From positions 1,178,001 to 1,242,000 of the forward strand of contig NZ_CP176580.1 of NCBI RefSeq assembly GCF_046271865.1: 64,000 nt of DNA. Reading direction: 5' to 3'. Positions 25,136 to 33,420 of the stretch are shown here, piece by piece. Position 1 is the stretch's first letter; the number at the start of each line of letters is the position of its first letter. A program made the position numbers and the translations under genes. Under the pieces are notes generated by a model, which saw only the letters and a program-made list of their open reading frames with translations, had not been told where the DNA came from and did no database searches. This DNA is from Nitrincola salilacus (GTDB lineage: Bacteria > Pseudomonadota > Gammaproteobacteria > Pseudomonadales > Balneatricaceae).

Positions 25136-26114
25136 TGTGATCAATCTGCTGGTACCGCATCCGGTGCAACCCCGGGCAGTGGAGGAGCAGTTCGCGCCGA
25201 GTAATATTGCACTGTGCAAATACTGGGGTAAGCGGGATCGTGAGCTGAATCTGCCGGTGAATGCCTCCCTGTCTGTGTCGCTCAAATCACTGGGTAGTCG
25301 TACACGCCTGAGCCCGATAGATGGACTGGCCGATGAAGTATGGCTCAATGGCGAGCGGCAACGCCCTGAAACCATGTTTGCCAGCCGCGTGTCTGCGTTT
25401 ATCGATCTGTTTCGTCAGCACAGTAGCTTCTCCCTTAAGGTGGAGACGCACAACAATATTCCCACCGCGGCAGGGCTGGCGTCCTCTGCTTCCGGTTTTG
25501 CCGCACTGGCGCTGGCATTGAATGAGTGCCTGGAGCTGCAGTTGAATCGACAACAGCTGTCAGTGGTAGCGCGCTTGGGAAGTGGCAGTGCCTGTCGCTC
25601 CGTTTTCGATGGTTTTGTGGAGTGGCGTATGGGCCAGCGTGAAGATGGCATGGACAGTCATGGTATCCCTCTGGATCAGCAGTGGCCGGATCTTTGTATC
25701 GGCTTGATCAAGGTGGATGCGTCTACCAAAGCGGTGGATTCGCGCGCCGGCATGCAGCGCACGCTCGAAACCGCACACCTGTATCAGAGCTGGCCGTTGC
25801 AGGCCGCGACCGATCTGTCCCGTCTGCAGCAGGCGATAGAAACACAGGATTTTGCTCTGCTGGGTGAGTGCGCCGAACAGAATGCGCTGTCCATGCACGC
25901 CACCATGATCGCCTCCTGGCCGCCACTGCTCTATTGGCAGCCGGACTCCATCACCGCGATGCGCCAGGTGTGGCAGCTCCGACAAGAGGGGCTGCCTGTC
26001 TACTTCACGATGGATGCAGGCCCCAACCTGAAACTGCTGTTTGAAGTCTCAGCCAGGGAGGCCCTGCTGGAGCAGTTCCCTGGGATGGAGATCGTACAGC
26101 CTTTCTGCGCGTGA
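25122..26114 (+). CDS. mvaD: Diphosphomevalonate decarboxylase
   Basis: It phosphorylates and decarboxylates diphosphomevalonate to isopentenyl diphosphate. The 330-residue product has the family blocks SNIALCKYWGKRD (27-39), NLPVNASLSVSL (43-54), NNIPTAAGLASSASGFAAL (111-129), GSGSACRSVFDGFVEW (153-168) and the catalytic Asp298 in FTMDAGPN. Conservation of the Lys/Tyr/Trp run and Asp298 argues against the archaeal phosphomevalonate decarboxylase variant, though this cannot be excluded by eye. GAGG precedes the ATG at 25122. It is the last mevalonate gene; polB follows 79 bp later. Confidence 0.9.
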   Translation: MNKLDVINLLVPHPVQPRAVEEQFAPSNIALCKYWGKRDRELNLPVNASLSVSLKSLGSRTRLSPIDGLADEVWLNGERQRPETMFASRVSAFIDLFRQHSSFSLKVETHNNIPTAAGLASSASGFAALALALNECLELQLNRQQLSVVARLGSGSACRSVFDGFVEWRMGQREDGMDSHGIPLDQQWPDLCIGLIKVDASTKAVDSRAGMQRTLETAHLYQSWPLQAATDLSRLQQAIETQDFALLGECAEQNALSMHATMIASWPPLLYWQPDSITAMRQVWQLRQEGLPVYFTMDAGPNLKLLFEVSAREALLEQFPGMEIVQPFCA

Positions 26115-26193
26115 AACAGAGCCTGATACAGAGTCTGAAGCGGTGTCTGCCCCCGTACCTGAACCCGTGCTTGAATCAGCAATTGAGGCACAG

Positions 26194-28530
26194 ATGCTGA
26201 CCGGATTTCCACTCTCTCGTCAGCAGCGCGATACTGCGCAGGGGTTGGAACTGATCTACTGGTTGCAGACACCGTCGGGTGCTGAACGAGTGGTGATTCA
26301 CGGCGAGCGGGCAGTTTTTTTCGTGCTGCAGGAGCAGCGTGAGGCGGTTGAGCAGGCGTTAAAGGAACTCTCTGCCTGGGAATGGCGCGATCTGGACCTG
26401 TGCGATTTTCAGCAAAGGCCCGTCGCGGCAGTGTACACCCCAACCCTCTCTCTGTTGCATCAATCTATCGAGTGTTTGCAGGCGGTGCATCTGACTCTGA
26501 TGGAGGAGGATATCCGTCCGGTTGATCGCTATCTGATGGAGCGATTCATCTTTTCCGGTGCCACTGTTTATCAGCAGCAGGGCCGATATAGTCTTAGGGC
26601 TGCCGACTATCAACCCCGCTTTCGACTCCTGTCGCTGGATATCGAAACCACCATGAAGGCGGATCGTATTCTCTCCATCGCTCTGGAGTCAGAGGGCGTC
26701 GAACAGGTGCTGATGCTGGGTAGGGGGGAGGATACGGATCTGATCCGCTACTTGCCGAATGAGCGACTATTATTGCAGTGCTTTGTACATCGGGTGCGCG
26801 AGATCGATCCTGATATCCTGATCGGCTGGAGTGTGATCGGTTTCGACCTGCGTGTGCTGCAGGCCAGAGCAAAGGTGTGTGGCGTGTCTCTGCTGATCGG
26901 CCGTGACCAGCAGCCGATTCGGGTGGAACAGTCGGGACTTGGCAAATGGTATGCCCGTATCGGCGGGCGGGTGGTGCTGGATGGGATCGATACCCTGAAA
27001 GGGGCGACATGGCAGTTTGAGCGTTACAGCCTGGAGTTTGTTTCGCGAACCCTGCTGGGTAAGGGCAAGGCGATTGATCATGTGGATGATCGCGGTGCCG
27101 AGATTCAGCGCCTCTATGCCGAAGATAAGCCGGCGCTGGCGCACTACAATATCGAGGACTGCCGTCTGGTCACTGAAATTTTCGACAAGACCGGGCTGAT
27201 CCCCTACTTGATTGAGCGCAGCCGGTTAACAGGATTGTCGCTGGACAAGGTCGGCGGTTCGGCGCAGGCGTTCGATAATCTTTACCTGCCCACTTTGCAT
27301 CGCAGAGGCTATGTGGCACCTGAGTATGCCTCCGGTCAGACAGGACTTAAAGTGCCGGGTGGCTTTGTGATGGAGTCCCGTCCCGGTCTTTATCAGCATG
27401 TGTTGGTGCTGGATTTCAAGAGCCTGTATCCGAGCATCATCCGCACTTTTCAAATCGACCCAATGGGGCTGGCAGAAGGGCTGAAACCCGACGTGGCCGA
27501 GACCGATCTGGTGCCGGGTTTTCATGGTGCGATCTTCTCGAAACGGTACAATATTCTGCCTGGCATCATCGAACATTTGTGGCAGGCACGGGATAAAGCC
27601 AAACAGCAGGGGAACTCTGCCCTGTCTCAGGCGATCAAAATTCTCATGAATGCCTGCTACGGGGTGTTGGGCTCCAATCAGTGTCGCTTTTACGATCAGC
27701 GCCTGTCCGCGTCCATCACCCTGCGCGGGCACCAGATACTCACCCAGACTGCCGAATATATCGAGACGCAGCTGGGGCACCGTGTGATCTACGGCGATAC
27801 TGATTCGGTGTTTGTCTGGCTGGGTGACAACTGGTCGGATCAGGACACGGCAGCCTACGGTGAGCAGTTGGTTACTCGACTGAATGACTGGTGGCGGCAG
27901 CAGATTCAACAGCGATTCGGGCTGGATACCGCGCTGGAACTGCAGTTTGAGACCCACTATGAACATTTTCTGATGCCGCGCATGCGCCATTCAGAACAGG
28001 GCAGCAAAAAACGCTACGCCGGAGTCAAGCGGCTGGGCGAGGGTAAGACCGAGCTGGTGTTCAAGGGGCTGGAGCAGGTGCGCAGTGACTGGACCCGCTT
28101 GGCGCGAGACTTCCAGCATCAGCTTTATGGGCGTATTTTTGCCGGTGAGCCATGGCAGCCGCTGGTGCGTAGCACGGTTGCAGAGCTGCTGGATGGCAAG
28201 CGAGATCACGAGCTGATATACCATCGGCGTCTGCGCAGGCCTTTGCAGGACTATCAGCGCAATGTACCGCCGCATGTCCGTGCTGCACGGATGCTGAATG
28301 AAAGATGTCGTGCCGAGGGTTTGCCTGAGGCGCTGCGACAGGGTGACAGTGTCAGCTATCTGATCACCGTGAACGGCCCGGAACCGCAGGAACTGAGACA
28401 GTCGCCGATCGATTATCAACACTATCTGGATCGGCAACTGATGCCGGTGGCTGATACGATACTGCCTTTTCTGGGGGAGACTTTCACGGAAACGGTGGCC
28501 CCGCAGAGAGATCTTTTTGATCAGGGTTGA
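26194..28530 (+). CDS. polB: DNA polymerase II (family B)
   Basis: This SOS-class repair polymerase has proofreading. The 778-residue protein has the exonuclease motifs DIETT (149-153), an IGWSVIGFDLR Exo II region and a YNIEDCRLV Exo III. It also has the polymerase motifs DFKSLYPSIIRTF (A), KILMNACYGVLG (B) and YGDTDSVFVW (C). It ends in QRDLFDQG, a beta-clamp-binding motif of the Q-x-x-L-F kind. The ATG at 26194 aligns with the E. coli start and has GAGG six bases ahead; the open frame extends to 26041 inside mvaD. No LexA box was found in the 79-bp gap, so it may be read from the mevalonate operon. Confidence 0.94.
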   Translation: MLTGFPLSRQQRDTAQGLELIYWLQTPSGAERVVIHGERAVFFVLQEQREAVEQALKELSAWEWRDLDLCDFQQRPVAAVYTPTLSLLHQSIECLQAVHLTLMEEDIRPVDRYLMERFIFSGATVYQQQGRYSLRAADYQPRFRLLSLDIETTMKADRILSIALESEGVEQVLMLGRGEDTDLIRYLPNERLLLQCFVHRVREIDPDILIGWSVIGFDLRVLQARAKVCGVSLLIGRDQQPIRVEQSGLGKWYARIGGRVVLDGIDTLKGATWQFERYSLEFVSRTLLGKGKAIDHVDDRGAEIQRLYAEDKPALAHYNIEDCRLVTEIFDKTGLIPYLIERSRLTGLSLDKVGGSAQAFDNLYLPTLHRRGYVAPEYASGQTGLKVPGGFVMESRPGLYQHVLVLDFKSLYPSIIRTFQIDPMGLAEGLKPDVAETDLVPGFHGAIFSKRYNILPGIIEHLWQARDKAKQQGNSALSQAIKILMNACYGVLGSNQCRFYDQRLSASITLRGHQILTQTAEYIETQLGHRVIYGDTDSVFVWLGDNWSDQDTAAYGEQLVTRLNDWWRQQIQQRFGLDTALELQFETHYEHFLMPRMRHSEQGSKKRYAGVKRLGEGKTELVFKGLEQVRSDWTRLARDFQHQLYGRIFAGEPWQPLVRSTVAELLDGKRDHELIYHRRLRRPLQDYQRNVPPHVRAARMLNERCRAEGLPEALRQGDSVSYLITVNGPEPQELRQSPIDYQHYLDRQLMPVADTILPFLGETFTETVAPQRDLFDQG

Positions 28531-28550
28531 GTCAATAACTGAGCAGGGAA

Positions 28551-29075
28551 ATGACGATGCAAGATCCAGACAGTACACGACGCACCACCGCGCGCCTGAT
28601 GACCTATCTTTCCTGGATAGCACTGCTGGTTGTGCTGTCGATGTTCTTCAATCAGTACACCAATAAGCGTGATAATCCCAACCAGCAATTGTTGATCGGT
28701 AATCCTGGTCTGGCTTCAGAAGTGGTGCTCAAGCGCAGCCGTTCAGGCCACTACACAGCGCCTGGCCTGATCAATGGCGAACCGGTGGTCTTTCTGCTGG
28801 ATACCGGTGCCACAACCGTGAGTATCCCCGAAACAGTAGCGCAGAGGATAGGGTTGCAACGGGGAGCTCCTGGCAAGGTGAATACCGCCAATGGTGTGAT
28901 CACGGTATACCAGACTCAACTGCAGTCGGTCAGTCTCGGCGGTATCGAGCAGCAGGGTGTGCGTGCCCACATTAACCCTCATATGCCGAGCGAAATCGTA
29001 CTGCTCGGGATGAGCTTCATGCAGCATCTGGAGCTGGTGCAAAGCGGAGATACGCTGACTTTGCGTATTCCTTGA
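28551..29075 (+). CDS. Membrane-anchored retropepsin-like aspartic protease
   Basis: The product (174 residues, or 172 from the ATG at 28557) has one N-terminal transmembrane segment (about 16-34) and a retropepsin-like domain in the periplasm. FLLDTGATTVSIP near 82-94 carries the single catalytic Asp of the D-T-G-A-T motif, and ELVQ/LLGMSFM near 150 gives the paired hydrophobic-Gly element. Such TIGR02281-type clan AA proteins act as dimers; their substrates are unknown. It follows polB by 20 bp on the same strand and probably shares its transcript. GCAGGG precedes both ATGs. Confidence 0.85.
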   Translation: MTMQDPDSTRRTTARLMTYLSWIALLVVLSMFFNQYTNKRDNPNQQLLIGNPGLASEVVLKRSRSGHYTAPGLINGEPVVFLLDTGATTVSIPETVAQRIGLQRGAPGKVNTANGVITVYQTQLQSVSLGGIEQQGVRAHINPHMPSEIVLLGMSFMQHLELVQSGDTLTLRIP

Positions 29076-29086
29076 TCGCTTTTTAG

Positions 29087-29280
29087 AACTCTAGTTTCGG
29101 AGTTCGCACTGGCCGTATTGATGAAGGACCGTGCCACTGGCCCGTGTCGGGTGTGCCTATCCGGGGTCGGCGTAAACCCGTCCATGGGGCCTGGACCGCA
29201 ACATCCCTGTTGCGGACTCCCCCGGATAGTCACCCCCGGCACCCCACACTTATCTGGGTGCTAACTCCGAAGCTTCAGTT
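29087..29280. mobile_element. Palindromic MITE-like element with 18-bp terminal inverted repeats
   Basis: The ends AACTCTAGTTTCGGAGTT (29087-29104) and AACTCCGAAGCTTCAGTT (29263-29280) are inverted copies matching at 15 of 18 positions. Inside is a second inverted pair (GTGTCGGGTGTGCCTATCCG against CGGATAGTCACCCCCGGCAC) and a central GCAACA-tccc-TGTTGC hairpin. There is no coding capacity. It directly abuts a DUF2235 pseudogene that lacks its first 30 or so codons, so insertion or deletion at this element probably removed them. It is distinct in sequence from the A-D repeat family but similar in plan. Confidence 0.75.
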
Positions 29281-29300
29281 AGAAAACAGTATTCCAAGAT

Positions 29301-29981
29301 GATTATCCAACATATGTAATGCGTATGGCTCGCGCTATTGCACCAGTAGATCAACAGGGCAACAAGCAGGTTATCATTTATGATTGGGATGTTGGTACCG
29401 AGGGTGACAATGTCAAAGGTGGCGCGACCGGAGCAGGTATAGATAAGAACATTATGGATTTTTATCGTTTTATCGTGCACGACTATGATGACGGTGACCA
29501 GCTTCTTCAGTTTCAGTCGGGGGACCTACACAGTGCGCTCACTGGTAGGTTGATCCGTAATTGTGGGATACTCAGAAGAGAGCATTCACGCCGGATTCCA
29601 GCAGCTTATGACCTATATCGCCAGCGCTCGGCAGACTCGGTTCCATACAAACAAAAATCAACCGAATTCCGCAGGAGTTTTTCAGTCGCCGATCATACAG
29701 ATATTGAGCTTATCGGTGTCTGGGACTCAGTCGAGGCTCTCGGTATACCAGTCCCTTTCTTAGGAACACTGGGCACCACGCGCTATCTCTTTCATGATAT
29801 TGAACCCAGCAGCATTATCCGACATGCGCGCCATGCTGTATCGATTGATGAGAATCGAGAGGATTGCGAACCTGCCCTATGGGGCAAAAAGCCGGAGATT
29901 GATCTGAAATAGATCTGGTTTGCCGGTGCGCAGACCAATATCGGTGGTGGGTATACTGTGATGACAACCCAATATAAATAA
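29301..29981 (+). pseudogene. Degraded DUF2235 alpha/beta hydrolase
   Basis: DUF2235 proteins are serine hydrolases, some being type VI secretion phospholipase effectors. This remnant starts mid-domain (RMARAIAPVD), lacking the N-terminal FDGTWN block. The expected nucleophile motif reads FSRGTYTVRSLVG only in the +1 frame relative to the flanking sequence, so two compensating frameshifts (about 29513 and 29551) destroy it in the main frame. An in-frame TAG at 29910-29912 replaces a likely Gln codon, since IWFAGAQTNIGGGY follows in frame, with Asn where the family has the catalytic Asp. The C-terminal half is missing. The gene is clearly dead. Confidence 0.8.
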
Positions 29982-30210
29982 ATGCTGACGGGAGGTGTCA
30001 TCATTTGCCGATATAAATATATCAACACTTCTTCCATACTCATTTGACCAGATGACACACCTTATTTTGAGAAACGTTGAGCTGCACCGAAGTTTTTGAG
30101 CTGACAGTGAGCCTCTACCGGTTATGCAGGAGGTTAGTGTTAAGTCATTGAATAAGGTAATTGACAATAAATAGCACTAAAGTACAGTTTTTTTACAGAT
30201 TTATAAATGG

Positions 30211-30216
30211 TATAAT
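30211..30216 (+). promoter_or_regulatory. Candidate -10 element ahead of the tandem array
   Basis: TATAAT stands three bases before the first array unit, with a T-rich stretch about 16 bp upstream. Transcription from it would begin inside the first unit and read the whole array as the 5' leader of the chemoreceptor gene. Confidence 0.45.
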
Positions 30217-30218
30217 TT

Positions 30219-30690
30219 GCCACTATTTAACAGGCGCCACTATTTAACAGGCGCCACTATTTAACAGGCGCCACTATTTAACAGGCGCCACTATTTAACA
30301 GGCGCCACTATTTAACAGGCGCCACTATTTAACAGGCGCCACTATTTAACAGGCGCCACTATTTAACAGGCGCCACTATTTAACAGGCGCCACTATTTAA
30401 CAGGCGCCACTATTTAACAGGCGCCACTATTTAACAGGCGCCACTATTTAACAGGCGCCACTATTTAACAGGCGCCACTATTTAACAGGCGCCACTATTT
30501 AACAGGCGCCACTATTTAACAGGCGCCACTATTTATTAACAGGCGCCACTATTTATTAACAGGCGCCACTATTTATTAACAGGCGCCACTATTTATTAAC
30601 AGGCGCCACTATTTATTAACAGGCGCCACTATTTATTAACAGGCGCCACTATTTATTAACAGGCGCCACTATTTATTAACAGGCGCCACT
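30219..30690. repeat. Tandem array: 18 x 17 bp then 8 x 20 bp
   Basis: Eighteen exact head-to-tail copies of GCCACTATTTAACAGGC (30219-30524) are followed by eight exact copies of GCCACTATTTATTAACAGGC (30525-30684), which differ only by three added bases, and a final partial GCCACT. Every junction creates the palindrome GGCGCC. No unit shows a point mutation. There are no spacers and no open frame. The array lies between a candidate -10 and the start of a chemoreceptor gene, 53 bp from its ATG. Confidence 0.97.
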
Positions 30691-30742
30691 GAGGGGAGTA
30701 TGGACTTATTGGTTGGCGCCTAAGGACTATGGGCTCAGGAAC

Positions 30743-32422
30743 ATGAAACTCTTCAAAGATCTTTCGATCAGCAAAAAAATTACCGTTTTAATCACCTCCC
30801 TGATCTTCCTGCTGATGCTTACGGCTGCTTTTGGCATTTATAAAATGAACGTCATAGGGCAGGAACTCAAGATTATTCAGACTGATAACTTGCCGCTGAT
30901 AGAATTGGTCGCGCATATAACGGAGAAGCAGCTTGAGAAAGCCGTTCTGATTGAGAGAGCCATGCGGGTTGCCGGTGTCACCAGCTCAGAACAAACTGTC
31001 CCTGAGTTGCATCGTAGAGTCACCGAGCTTACCCGTATTATTGATGATGAAATCCAAGATGCCGAGGATATTCTTATGGCAGCCAAGGGCCGAGCGCTCG
31101 GTCAGAAGTTGAAAGGCGAAATCGAAGCGATAGAGCGGGCCATGCTCTCCGTGGAACAAGATATCCACAGTTTGGAGGGCGTCGTTGAGCGCATGATGGA
31201 CCGGCTCGAACAGGGTGCCGAGGTATCGGAATCCGACGTTGTGATGCTTGAACAGCAGCAACGGTCGATCGAAATTCACATGGAAGAGATACTGGTCAGC
31301 GTTGAAAAAATGACCGAGCACACCATAGAAAAAGTCGATCACGACGAGGAAATCGCACTAAAGGGAATGTTCTGGCTTAGCGCCTTCTCCATCATGATCG
31401 GCGCATTGCTCGGCGTGTTGATCACCCGTGGTATCACCAGACCGCTGGCGCGAGCCGTAGAGGCTAGTCAGCGCCTCGCCTCTGGTGACCTGACAGTCAA
31501 ACTCGAAGCGAACTCCGCTGATGAAACCGGACAGCTGCTGAATGCCATGCACGCGATGAGCGAGCGCTTGCTGGATATGGTGTCCCACATAGCGGCGGCA
31601 ACCGAACAACTGTCCGGTGCCACCAATGAGGTGGCAGCTGTTACTACTCAGACCGCTCGTAGCATCGAGAGTCAAACGGAGCAGCTTGACCAGGCGTCGG
31701 TGGCGTTGAACCAGATGTTATCCACAGTAAAGCTTGTATCAGAGCATGCATCGGAAGCCGCCACCTCGACGGCAAGCGCCGATCAACAAGCCAAAAATGG
31801 GAGAGAGATCGTCAGTCAGGTCAATATATCCATTCAGGAGCTGGCTAGTCAGATCGAACATGCCCAAGCCTCTATCACACGTCTCGACGCCGAAACTAAT
31901 AATGTCGACAGAATACTTGCGGTGATAACTGCGATTGCAGAGCAGACCAACCTGTTGGCACTGAACGCGGCGATAGAAGCGGCTCGTGCCGGTACGGCCG
32001 GACGTGGCTTTGCCGTTGTTGCTGACGAGGTACGAAGCCTGGCATCTAAAACACAGCAATCGATCATCACTATTCAGGAAATGGTCGGCACCCTGAAAAG
32101 CGAAGCCCGGATGTGTGTCGATGCCATGAACGAGGGGTACAGCAAGGCGGGAGTAACCGTTAAGCATGCCCAGCAGGCTGAATCTGTCCTGCTGGAAATC
32201 ACAGGTGCGACCGACACGATTTCCGCTATGAATGTTCAGATTGCCAGCACGGCGGAGCAGCAGAGCGCGGTTACCGAGCAGGTCAGCGCCTCTGTCATCC
32301 AAATCCATGGTGCGGGTGCGGAAATCAGCACCGGGGCACAGCAGGTGTCCGTAGCGGCGGAAGAATTGGCGCAACTGTCGGAAAACCTGAAAAGGTTGGT
32401 GGGGCAGTTCAAGGTGTCCTAG
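30743..32422 (+). CDS. Methyl-accepting chemotaxis protein
   Basis: This inner-membrane chemoreceptor signals to CheA/CheW. From the ATG at 30743 (AGGA just ahead) it has 559 residues. TM1 spans about 11-33. A periplasmic helical-bundle ligand domain (about 34-205) is rich in Glu and Met, with no Cache motif recognised. TM2 is about 212-232, HAMP about 233-285, and the methyl-accepting cytoplasmic domain has the invariant hairpin tip IAEQTNLLALNAAIEAARAG. The frame extends to 30713 in the array-proximal region without a ribosome site. The long repeat array upstream suggests that expression could vary with unit number. Confidence 0.9.
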   Translation: MKLFKDLSISKKITVLITSLIFLLMLTAAFGIYKMNVIGQELKIIQTDNLPLIELVAHITEKQLEKAVLIERAMRVAGVTSSEQTVPELHRRVTELTRIIDDEIQDAEDILMAAKGRALGQKLKGEIEAIERAMLSVEQDIHSLEGVVERMMDRLEQGAEVSESDVVMLEQQQRSIEIHMEEILVSVEKMTEHTIEKVDHDEEIALKGMFWLSAFSIMIGALLGVLITRGITRPLARAVEASQRLASGDLTVKLEANSADETGQLLNAMHAMSERLLDMVSHIAAATEQLSGATNEVAAVTTQTARSIESQTEQLDQASVALNQMLSTVKLVSEHASEAATSTASADQQAKNGREIVSQVNISIQELASQIEHAQASITRLDAETNNVDRILAVITAIAEQTNLLALNAAIEAARAGTAGRGFAVVADEVRSLASKTQQSIITIQEMVGTLKSEARMCVDAMNEGYSKAGVTVKHAQQAESVLLEITGATDTISAMNVQIASTAEQQSAVTEQVSASVIQIHGAGAEISTGAQQVSVAAEELAQLSENLKRLVGQFKVS

Positions 32423-32625
32423 CTACACTATGGGGCCGATACCGCGAAGCTGCCGCTATTGCGGAAACCGGCCTGCTTTAGTAGGCCAGCATGATGCCTG
32501 CTAGTGTGCCCAACTCTGCCGTGCCGCACTAATACGTCACAATCGACGCATAAAAAATGAGCTGATCTGGGCCGGGCCGTCTGGCCGGGCGATCAGGTCC
32601 GCTTGTAGCGCTTCGGAAAGCGCGT
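32423..32625. other. Spacer between the chemoreceptor gene and transposase remnant
   Basis: The spacer holds a small stem (GGCCTGC-ttta-GTAGGCC at 32471-32488) without a T-run, and probably the eroded 3' end of the transposase, since an alternative minus-strand frame reads MNALSEALQADLIARPDG before a stop. No gene is supported. Confidence 0.5.
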
Positions 32626-33128
32626 TCATGGTTCGCGGATATCCTTCGTGCGGGGTGAATAGCCGGTCAGGTTTTCGGTTTCGAGTCGGGACTTGCAGGT
32701 GGCATAGGTTTCTTCGGTAAACCAGCGCAAAAGGTACAGGTCAGCGAAGTCGTCGGCGGGATAGCCACGATCATAGAGAATCAGGTCGCCAGGGCTGGCG
32801 GCCTGCAGGTGCGCCGCCGCCAGTTCGCGCTCCCCTGTAGAGCACGGGGCGATTTGCAGGTCGTGGATGAAGCGGTTGAGCGGATCATACAAGGCGGAGA
32901 GCCGGGCACCGGGATGCATGGCCTGACTATTGACTGCGCCTAAGTCTCCCTGAGCAGATCGGTATTGGGCAACTCGACGGTGGAGCCGTCGACGGCAAAC
33001 AGCCGCCTGCCGTGCCAGCGCTGGAAGGTGGCGTGGTCGTAGAAGGTGTTGCAGGCGAGTTGGTTCAACTCCTGATAGGCGGAGGGTTTAAGCTTTTTGC
33101 GTGCCGCCACCTGTTGGCGATTGTGTAA
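32626..33128 (-). pseudogene. IS4-family transposase remnant
   Basis: Two pieces of one DDE transposase are visible on the minus strand. The upstream piece (33128-32940) carries the first catalytic Asp in LFAVDGSTVELP and ends at a stop created by a one-base deletion. The reading continues in another frame as GAVNSQAMHPGARLSALYD and LYDRGYPA, which holds the second Asp. The next segment jumps directly to DLYLLRWFTEETYATCK, the Y-R-E-K signature of IS4, so an internal deletion removed the region between. The N terminus and C-terminal end are also missing. No terminal inverted repeats were identified. Confidence 0.8.
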
Positions 33129-33219
33129 TTATATGATATTACTTGAGAAAATCTTAACTTAAGGGCATTACTGTAATGCCAGGCTAAATAGCGGCTGAAT
33201 GCGGTATTGAGATTCCAAC

Positions 33220-33385
33220 CTGAATCTGTGACTTCAAAGTATATCCCGGAGGCCTTGGGTGAGTGTATGCCGCTGGGACGCGGCATTCAAGTACTGTCTG
33301 TCTACATGGATGTATATACGGCGCCTCACCCAAGTCCTTCGGAATATGCCTGCAAATACAATCAGTTGTTAGTGAAATCACGGAT
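33220..33385 (-). repeat. MITE-like dispersed repeat, copy B
   Basis: This copy is about 166 bp, inverted relative to copy A. Its ends are CTGAATCTGTGACTTC and GTGAAATCACGGATCC, and the internal palindrome GGCCTTGGGTGAG / CTCACCCAAG is present. It lies between the transposase remnant and the phzF-like gene, ending about 35 bp before the phzF start. Confidence 0.85.
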
Positions 33386-33420
33386 CCATGTCCAATAAAA
33401 ACATAACCAGGAAGGTAGTA

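Noticed and set aside
29250..29480. Minus-strand small frame opposite the DUF2235 remnant
   Set aside because: It has no recognisable domain, spans the palindromic element end, and lacks a ribosome site.
30219..30690. CRISPR array
   Set aside because: Units are adjacent with no unique spacers, the unit is only 17-20 bp, and no cas gene is present.
30219..30690. Plasmid-type iteron origin of replication
   Set aside because: Unit size would fit, but there is no rep gene, DnaA box cluster or partition gene nearby and the region is chromosomal in context.
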